This document shows positions 57,401-64,000 of a stretch of 64,000 nucleotides of DNA, piece by piece; positions within the stretch are counted from its first letter, which is position 1, and each line of letters begins with the position of its first letter. The notes beneath the pieces are model-generated. The model was not told the origin of the DNA and did no database searches. It saw nothing but the letters and a program-made list of their open reading frames with translations. The position numbers were made by a program, and so were the translations under genes. The DNA is taken from positions 186,001-250,000 of the forward strand of contig OZ014424.1 in NCBI GenBank assembly GCA_963965975.1. The letters are read 5' to 3'. Source of the DNA: Xestospongia bergquistia (lineage: Eukaryota > Porifera > Demospongiae > Haplosclerida > Petrosiidae).

Positions 57401-59706
57401 AGACCACGGGGGAGAATAGAGACTGGATCATGATTGATAGCTTTGTCCTTTATTTGATCTGTAATGGATACATAATAAAAGCAATGGACAAATGAATACA
57501 GTGAGCAAATGTTATATGGATCAACACTCCATTAATGGACACATAAAACAGATGGAAATATTGCACAAATGGATGCATGTAAATATATTATGGATAAACA
57601 CAATATTAATGGATCAACACATACCACCAAAAAACTTTAATCTTTCTCTATTCACTTCTTCCAGTTCAGACTCATTTTCTTTTTGACTAACTTCAGGCAC
57701 ATTAACTTTATTAACCACACCTACAACAGCTAGCGGCTTTCCTGGTACCTGCACCTCAACATTAGTAAGTGTCTTAGGTGGCTGAACTAAGGAAGCAGCT
57801 CCCACAACTGACGCCCATGATCTTGATGGTGGAGGTTTAGTGGAAGACTTTTTATCAGTAACAATAACTGCTGTTACCGTGACTTTTTCATTTTGGGGAG
57901 AATGAATTTCTTTGTTGTTTGTGGGAATAGTGCTAGTGTGAGAATTGATGGGTGATGGAGATTTTTGATCATTTTTGCTAGTGTTAATAACAGGAGTAGG
58001 CACATTGACAAGGGTAGTAGTAGATTCTATACTAGGTGGAGATGATGTAGGTGATGGTGATTTAGAGACTGGTGTAGGTGATTTGTTGTTGCATCTATCA
58101 GAGTGGACAGGTGAATTAGAAATAGGTTTATCAACAGGACTGTCAGGTTTAACAGGTTTATCAACAGGACAGTCAGGTTTAACAGGGTTATCAACAGGAC
58201 AGTCAGGTTTAATAGTTATATCAACAGGACTGTCAGGTTTAACAGGTATAATAACAGGACTGTCAGGTTTAACAGGTTTATCAACAGGACTGTCAGGTTT
58301 AACAAGTTTATCAACAAGACTGTCAACTTTAACGGGTTTATCAACAGGACTGTCAATTTTGTCAAGTTTATCAACAGGACAGTCAGGTTTATCAACAGGA
58401 CTATCAGGTTTAACAGGTTTATCAGGTGAAGTTGAGTCCTCTGGCAAAAGTGAAGTTTTATATGGACTAGTGGGTGTGGTTGAAATAGGTTCAATAGATG
58501 GGTGTGCGTCAGCAAGTTCTTCTGGAGTAGGTGTGGTTCTATTAGGTGTATCATTAGGACTATTGTCATGATCTAATATTCTTGTATCAATATCACCAGT
58601 TGATGATGATCTTCTATTTGCTATTGAAGAAGGACGAGAGGAGGAAGAAGAAGCAGGTGGAGGAGAGAGAGAGATAGATTTGACCTGACTAATATCAATA
58701 CCTTCAGTCTCGTTAAAAATGGGGCGGGATTGATTTGAAATAGGAACAGTCTGATCTGATGTAAAATTTGACCTTTTGTACTTATCTCGATTTTTCTTGT
58801 CAACTGGAGGTACCGACTGGCGATGGTCTCTTGGAGTCTGATGGTAGGGTGCAACCACGGCAACCTGTGGTCCTGTAGAGCGAAATCCAGCTGTAGTATG
58901 ACCTATTGTGTGAAGAGGAAAAGGCTGTGGAAAGGGGGCAGGGTCAGCCATAAAAGGGACCATGACAGGATTAAAAGGATGAAACACAAATGGTTGAGTT
59001 GGTATAGGTTGGAATGGAGGAACGTGAAAACTGCCTTGGGGACCAACCCCTACCTCATTTTTTGTAATTATTGATAAATTAGACACAGTAGACGGGACAA
59101 ACTCTTTAGCAAATACATTAAGTTTTGCAGGACTCCGCCCACTCTGACCAGAATTAATTGAACTAGAACTAGGAGTGGCACTTAGAGAACTTAGCGAAGT
59201 TGTAGATGGACTGAGAGTTGAGGTAGAGCAACCAAATTGATATTGATCAGCATATTCAGTTAGAGAACCACTAGGAGACGACAGGGAAAACTGGAATTCA
59301 GGACTGGTTATACTGGACAGACCAGTTACCACTCCACTATCACTACTGGTAGTACTGCTATGATTAACAGTTATACGACCATCTATAAAGAAATGGGATA
59401 TATAGTGGTATAATGGATATATAGATATCAAAAATGGATACATAGGGCACAGAATAGATAAACTCTTACCAGATGCAGATTGGACTGGACTTAAGAACTA
59501 AAATAAACAAAATATAATGACATCATTGTGACATCATCAATTTATCATACCACAACTGCTGCTCGTTCATTGCTGCGTAAATCTTGGACTTCGTCAACTG
59601 AAAAGTCACCAAAAACCACACCCTAAAATTTTAATAATTGAAAACCACATTGTACAAACATATTAGATTTCAATATTATATATAACTATTTCTAAGTTAC
59701 CTCCAT
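48487..59706 (-). CDS. USP10: Ubiquitin-specific protease USP10
   Basis: Minus-strand gene with a compact 5' part and three introns of 1.6, 2.9 and 2.3 kb in the 3' part. USP10 deubiquitinates p53, Beclin-1 and stalled ribosomes, and binds G3BP. In order: MEGVVFGDF with the FGDF G3BP-binding motif (exon near 59560-59625); a disordered region (57614-59390) with PAM2 motif AKLNVFAKEFVPS and a 30-bp-repeat segment; RSWASVV; the Cys box GNMCYMHATLQAL (about 57280-57390); GRQEDAEEFL (56503-56703); EEEWQEVGPKNK; the exon 55689-55769; LPPVLILHLKRF (53279-53420); exon 50331-50386; and the last exon 48487-48680 with the His box GDTPNGGHYTCD. Every catalytic element is present. The ATG at 59704-59706 is chosen because it directly precedes the FGDF exon; upstream small exons are possible. 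Confidence 0.93.
48681..50330. other. USP10 last intron, 1.65 kb
   Basis: AT-rich. Repeated ACATGTACATGT-type palindromes occur (about 48815-48905 and 49410-49455). No gene is seen on either strand. Confidence 0.6.
50387..53278. other. USP10 intron, 2.9 kb
   Basis: AT-rich, with many ACATGTACATG palindromes at about 52095-52300 and one CCACACCC-type box at 51692. No gene is seen. Confidence 0.6.
54255..54705 (+). repeat. 54-bp minisatellite in a USP10 intron
   Basis: About eight copies of a 54-bp unit containing TCATGTACCCACATATTATA. TCATGT starts at 54341, 54395 and 54449 confirm the spacing. Open frames across it are repeat artefacts. Confidence 0.95.
55781..56103 (+). repeat. 41-bp minisatellite in a USP10 intron
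   Basis: About eight copies of a 41-bp unit containing GATAGATGGAATAGATAAAT. Unit starts are 55781, 55822 and 55863. It begins 12 bp from the splice acceptor of exon 55689-55769. Confidence 0.95.
58125..58425 (-). repeat. 30-bp coding repeat in USP10
   Basis: About ten copies of a 30-bp unit encode KPDSPVDKPV-like decapeptides in the disordered region. The unit length is a multiple of three, so the reading frame is kept. Copy number probably varies among individuals. Confidence 0.9.
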
Positions 59707-60266
59707 TCCTAGTGGTTCTCTTACTGTCTCTCTGATAGTGTGACTACCTAAGGAGAGAATAAGGTCATATGTAACACATAGAAAAAAAATAGGAACAGAA
59801 AAGCCTATTCACATGACTATCATGTGACAATACTCCTTTAATACAAGTCTTACTTTTAGCGTCACTAGAATATGCAAAAGTGCACTCACTTCAGAGAGAA
59901 CTACGAGGAAATCAAAAAGATCAGCAGGAAAATTACCAAAAACTGAACAGCCCTGTATTAATTACTACCTTCCTAAATACTCCATTTTGCTGTTGCATGC
60001 TGGATCACGTGAGTTAGACGTTAAGTTTACGGACAAAAACGGAAACATTCTGAAATTTCTACAGAAATGAAATGGGCTGCAACATGTTAACTCCGTATAC
60101 TACGTTACTATCTGTCGAGGATCAAAACACAACTGATAGCTATACAATAAAGTAGACAAAGTCAGTTATTACATCTCCTATGATATCTAGTCAGTTTATT
60201 TTTCCCAATTTCTCAACTGTTTATCTCTAACACCACTCTTGCAGAATCCAGCCCCACCTATCTCTA
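59707..60266. promoter_or_regulatory. Divergent intergenic region USP10/PREY
   Basis: 560 bp. Contains the inverted-ends element copy 3, an E-box TCACGTGA near 60005, and possible non-coding first exons of USP10 (donor AGGAAG/GTAGT near 59970 and AA/GTGAGT near 59893 on the minus strand). The exons are uncertain. Confidence 0.4.
60025..60101 (-). repeat. 77-bp element with inverted ends, copy 3 (upstream of PREY)
   Basis: On the minus strand it begins AGTATACGGA, contains AGAATGTTTCCGT and ends GTCCGTAAAC, as in copies 1 and 2. It ends 165 bp before the PREY start codon. Confidence 0.6.
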
Positions 60267-60589
60267 ATGAATACTATTATAAAAAGACCTCATCTTCTAA
60301 AATTAGTTTTTAGTGCTCACAGAAGATTGTCTCAGTTCATTGATAAAGAGTTTCTAAATCTGTTAGTGTGTCCGCTATCTAAGGAACCTCTAAGGTAAGT
60401 GATGGGGATGTCCCTATTCATAATTATCCTCATAATATTAACGTATTCAGGTATGTCCCTGATACCCAAGAACTAGTATGTGATAAATTGGGTGTGGCTT
60501 ATCCAGTGAAGGGTGGAATACCTATGTTAGCACCACAAGATGGTCACCTTATAAATGAATCAAGCCATCCCCATGACAATCATGAATAA
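60267..60589 (+). CDS. PYURF: PREY/PYURF, Trm112-like mitochondrial methyltransferase chaperone
   Basis: Exons 60267-60394 and 60451-60589 give 88 residues. The N-terminus is basic and hydrophobic (MNTIIKRPHLLKLVFSAHRR), compatible with mitochondrial targeting. The rest is the Trm112/UPF0434 fold: FLNLLVCPLSKEPLRYV, LVCDKLGVAYPVKGGIPML. In human cells PREY stabilises methyltransferases for coenzyme Q and complex I assembly. Here the frame stands alone; I see no PIGY reading frame downstream. Its stop lies 79 bp from that of metaxin on the opposite strand. Confidence 0.9.
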
Positions 60590-60668
60590 TTTTACATCCT
60601 CCATTCAATTTATTTACTTTCTATAGTCTACAAATAATAACAATAATTTCAATGTACAAAGAGTTACA

Positions 60669-63635
60669 TTATTCTAAGCCATTTAGTTCATCTAATTGTT
60701 CCTCTTCTGTAATGCTGCTCATAAACTCCACCCATCTGTTCTTATTAAGGTTATTCACGAGTCTTCCAAGTAATCCAACCCTCATCCCTTGTATTGTTAA
60801 CAAAACTCCTGCTATAGCAACACATGCCCACAAGGTGGGATCTTTATAAAGAGGAGAAGATCGAGTTATGGTCATTGTTGTAGCTGGTCCTTTAGAATAA
60901 AACATTTTGATAACGAAATGGTGTTCAAAAACATCAATTTATTTTAATATAAAGTGATCATTAATATATATAATGCAGCTACACTGTATCCAAACTAAAT
61001 GTCATAATTTTCATGTACATTTACTAGTAGAACAAAGGGCATTATATAAATATTTTTAACAAAAATGTAATGGAACATTTTAGAGCAGTAATACTAATGT
61101 CACTTAACAAGGACTTATATAGATGGCAACTCCATAAAAAAGTGGAATTTAGATGATGTTTAGAGTGTGTTCTTTTTTAAGCCATTTTGAATGTGATAGC
61201 TTAGCATTTGATATAGTGTAAACTTGTAATTTGAACTATGAGTGGTTTAATATAAGAATGACAAAAAATTAATAGCATTAGTACTGTTCTAGTTTGCTTA
61301 AACAGGACCTAGCTTTATTCTTCACCTTTAAAATATAGTTTTAGTTCATTCTTACTCCATGGAGTCATAACAGCCATTAATGAGATTCATAGCGCTGATC
61401 GACGCGCCCCACAAGAGCATGAAGGGAAAATCTGACGTACATATAAAAAGAAACCAAAGCAGTCATGAGTGCCAGTGTGTTGTGGGCCAGCGTTCTGCAA
61501 TGCATCAGACCTCTGAGATGGTTACCAGCATACTCTACGGAGTATCCGAAAGGCCGACTAGGATAGGGCTGGTAGTCTCCCTTTAAACGAGATGAGGCTG
61601 GTGTATTTGTGGTTCCCGGTTCCTGAATGCGACATTCCCTAAGAGCTGGAATCCCGTACGGCTGGTTTTAAGTTAGGGCGACGCTCCAGCCAGGATTACC
61701 TCGCGAAGACGAGGGTTACCAAGCCAGGTGGCGGTCCCAGCTAGCAATAGCAGGGAATCCTGGAGCCTAAGTGGAAGCCTGAGTGGGTGAGCGAGTAGGA
61801 ATCGTTTGGGCAACACACAAGGGTTTTTTTTTGTTTTTTCATAATTTTTTTTGTTTTTTCATAGTCTATTTATATTATATTTTGTTTTTTAAAAAAATCT
61901 ATTTAAATTACTGGGAATAAATGTCAATAGACCTGGCCAGCTTTAAAATGTAAATATAGAATGTTAGGCTGGCCCATCAGTGCAAATTTAAGGTTTAAGA
62001 GGAAAATGTCTAAGCAGCTTGCAAAGAAAACCATACTTTAATATGAAATGGAATTAATAATGATATTTATTCAGCATTTATAACAATTTACATGCAGAAA
62101 TTTTTTTATGAAGTTAGCTATATAGGTCTTTGCTAAGTAGAGTAATTGTTTGTGCTCAGAAATGTTATTAAAATCTGTAAAAAAAACCTAAAAAGATTCA
62201 TTAATTTACATGTAAATTTACTAGTAAAACAAAGGACATTATATAAAGATTTTTAAACATGTAATATAACATTTTAGAGCAGTAATACTAATGTCACTTA
62301 ACAAGGACCTATATAGCTAATTTTATTAAAATTCAAGTGATTTGGTAACGTGGACCAAATTCTTAATCTTTAATTCAGATCATGATAGTTTTTGATATTG
62401 TAGGTAAAAATTGAAGTGACTATAAAATATTAATTCACAGAATACAAATCAATACATTTTAGTACAAAATGGTCATTGCTATATATGAATATATATTTTT
62501 ACTATGTTTAACTGGACTTACTGGTTTTCATTTCTGGAAAGAGCAATCGTCTGATATTGTCACAATATTCAGATAAATTTCTCAATGAGTTTAACTTAAG
62601 TTGTAATTGATTGTTGCCTGGCAACTGATATTGAGCAATTAATTCCAAGTACCCATATACAAGTGCATCCAATGAACTGGGACTAGAGATATTTGTCATA
62701 GTAACAAACTAATAATTTAAAGAGTGGGTGGATACCTGGTACCAGAGAAAAAAGTTTCATTGTGTAATCTATCTGATAGTAAGTCTAAAGCTTCTTCTGC
62801 CTGGTTTATTAACTGTAATATTAATTAATTAATTTAATTAATTAATAATAAATATAACTTACTTGTATTCCTCTTTGTTCTGGTGTGATATGTTCAGGCA
62901 AACCAGTTTTCATAACTTGTTGAACTAGTCTATGTTGCCGAGATAGGATATACAGGGTGAGAGGGAAGGTCACCATTTTGCTGTGCCACTTTCGAGTGAC
63001 CTCAGTATAATTTTTACCATCAACCCAATGGATATATAGCTGATCAATAGAATAAAAATGGATGAATAGATGACTAACAAGATGAATGATCAATAAATGG
63101 ATGGATAGAATTAATGAATGGATTAATGAACAGATAGAAAAAAGAATATATTTACTAATGCTAATTTTAGACGATCTGTTAAAAAAGCTGAGTAAGCAGT
63201 AATTTCAGCTAATTGTTTCGGATCCAATTTTCCTTGATCACAGTCTAAACCCTACAATTCAAATGATATCAACCAAATAAACAAACACCTGTTTAATTCA
63301 CTTGTTTCTTTAATTGTCCAATAATAGCGTCAGCACCAGAAAATGGTGTACCATTAACTACAAGACTAGGAAAATTACCTACAAATGACATAAGTTAATT
63401 TTAATGTAGATTGTTTCATTTTAGACCTGTTGGAGACATCCAATGTTTGCATGTTGAGATGATCTGGACCGGACAGTTGTCTCCTAGCAATCGTAGATAT
63501 GTCTAGATAATGAGGTTATTATTAGGAGTGGATTTAATGCTTTTCTTTAGTACTTACTAGTACTTGAAGACATTCAGGATCAATTGAAGCAGTAAATAAA
63601 TCACCAGGATATACAGTGAGTTTAATGGAGGCCAT
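60669..63635 (-). CDS. MTX1: Metaxin (MTX1/3-like) outer mitochondrial membrane protein
   Basis: Start ATG 63633-63635 (MASIKLTVYPGDL). Exons run to 62522, then a last exon 60669-60889. Metaxins are GST-fold proteins of the SAM/MICOS system that inserts beta-barrel proteins. Family matches: YLRLLGDNCPVQI, KHWMSPTG, LPSLVVNG-type loop, IHWVDGKNYTEVTRKWHSKM, FPLTLYIL, SPSSLDALVYGYLELIAQYQLP. The last exon adds a hydrophobic segment ACVAIAGVLLTIQGM and an acidic end, like the C-terminal anchor of MTX1. The phase across intron 60890-62521 fits exactly (one base plus two), supporting the join. That 1.63-kb intron holds dispersed repeat copy B. Without splicing the frame would stop at 62508. Confidence 0.85.
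61000..62330 (+). repeat. Dispersed repeat, copy B, inside the metaxin last intron
   Basis: Opposite orientation to copy A (19375-21030). Contains the end of one TIR unit (to 61135), the AT-rich segment, the 344-bp core (61475-61818), a diverged flank, and a full TIR unit 62107-62326. The two copies lie about 41 kb apart. Outside the core the copies differ by many substitutions and small indels. Confidence 0.8.
61475..61818 (+). ncRNA. Candidate small structured RNA, core of repeat copy B
   Basis: Same 344-bp core as copy A, one mismatch. TATAAAAA at 61442-61449 lies 26 bp upstream of GTGTGTTG (61475-61482), which pairs with CAACACAC (61811-61818). A T9 tract (61824-61832) follows. The upstream stretch GCATGAAGGGAAAATCTGAC is also conserved between copies and sits where a snRNA-type proximal element would. 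I could not match RNase P, MRP, 7SL or 7SK. Confidence 0.35.
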
Positions 63636-64000
63636 ATTAAGGGTTAAAAATTATAATTCTATTCTATTTTTAGTTCAATTTTTTGTTTAATTACAGTGAA
63701 ATTTTGTAACATTTAAGAGCAGTAACATTGTAACTAAATTTAGACACTTTATAAATTTTGTTCCTTGTTATGTCCACAATTGTAGGAAAAACATGAGTTC
63801 ATTCATTCTATTGTGATTGGATCTCATTGTTATATAAATTTCTAGTTAACTGGTTATAAAACTTTCCTTAAAACTTCAAAGAAGTTACATTATAGTTGTA
63901 CTGTATCATACAACATAATATTATATGAATGACTTAAAACAACACAGGGCAATGTCATAATGAAGTATACTTAGAGGAACATAACATATAATTTGACACT
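63636..64000. other. Upstream flank of metaxin
   Basis: AT-rich, 5' of metaxin. No gene or repeat is seen before the window edge. Confidence 0.5.

Noticed and set aside
57975-58571. Plus-strand 198-codon open frame with Leu/Thr/Gly repeats
   Set aside because: Antisense shadow of the 30-bp coding repeat of USP10.
61380-61586. 68-codon open frame across the conserved core
   Set aside because: It ends within the core with no recognisable protein, and conservation extends over non-coding parts and the TATA region.
61475-61818. RNase P, RNase MRP, 7SL or telomerase RNA as identity of the conserved core
   Set aside because: I looked for their conserved blocks (CR-I and CR-V types, SRP helix 8, and a telomere-repeat template) and found only weak or misplaced resemblances.

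Overview
The window is AT-rich animal nuclear DNA. Genes are packed close together with many short GT-AG introns (often about 50 bp), and neighbours are mostly head-to-head or tail-to-tail with 80-550 bp between them. Every gene I could name has a clear animal orthologue. The compactness, the tandem mucolipin channels and a lineage-specific kinase of the tyrosine-kinase-like (TKL) group suggest a sponge, most likely a demosponge such as Amphimedon queenslandica. That species call is inference; no database was used.

Layout, left to right: end of prolidase (PEPD); importin-4; TMEM208 (-) head-to-head with FAU (ubiquitin-like/ribosomal eS30); RAP2; two tandem paralogues (-), each with an N-terminal PUB domain resembling SPATA2/HOIP plus RanBP2-type zinc fingers, only one of which carries a coiled coil and kinase; GAS8/DRC4; an inverted dispersed repeat; two tandem mucolipin channels (-); FACT subunit SPT16 with an intronless PB1-domain gene nested in its last large intron; PABPN1 (-) head-to-head with an Aurora kinase; FAM210 (-) head-to-head with POLA2; an IDOL/MYLIP-like FERM-RING ligase; USP10 (-), the only gene with multi-kilobase introns; PREY/PYURF; and metaxin (-), whose last intron holds the second copy of the dispersed repeat.

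Most genes are housekeeping: nuclear import, translation, chromatin, replication, mitosis, mRNA 3' processing and mitochondrial biogenesis. Apparent promoters between divergent pairs carry recognisable sites: E2F-type sites at SPT16 and POLA2, and an NRF1-type palindrome at PABPN1/Aurora.

The most unusual items are: (1) the PUB-zinc finger-coiled coil-kinase protein, which joins parts that in vertebrates sit on separate proteins of the linear-ubiquitin/TNF pathway; (2) a 344-bp core inside the dispersed repeat that is identical at all but one position between two copies whose flanks have drifted, with a TATA box upstream, complementary ends and a T9 tract downstream, so a candidate structured small RNA; (3) a 67-77 bp element with inverted ends found upstream of three unrelated genes; and (4) a strongly over-represented CCACACCC motif (28 exact copies counted).
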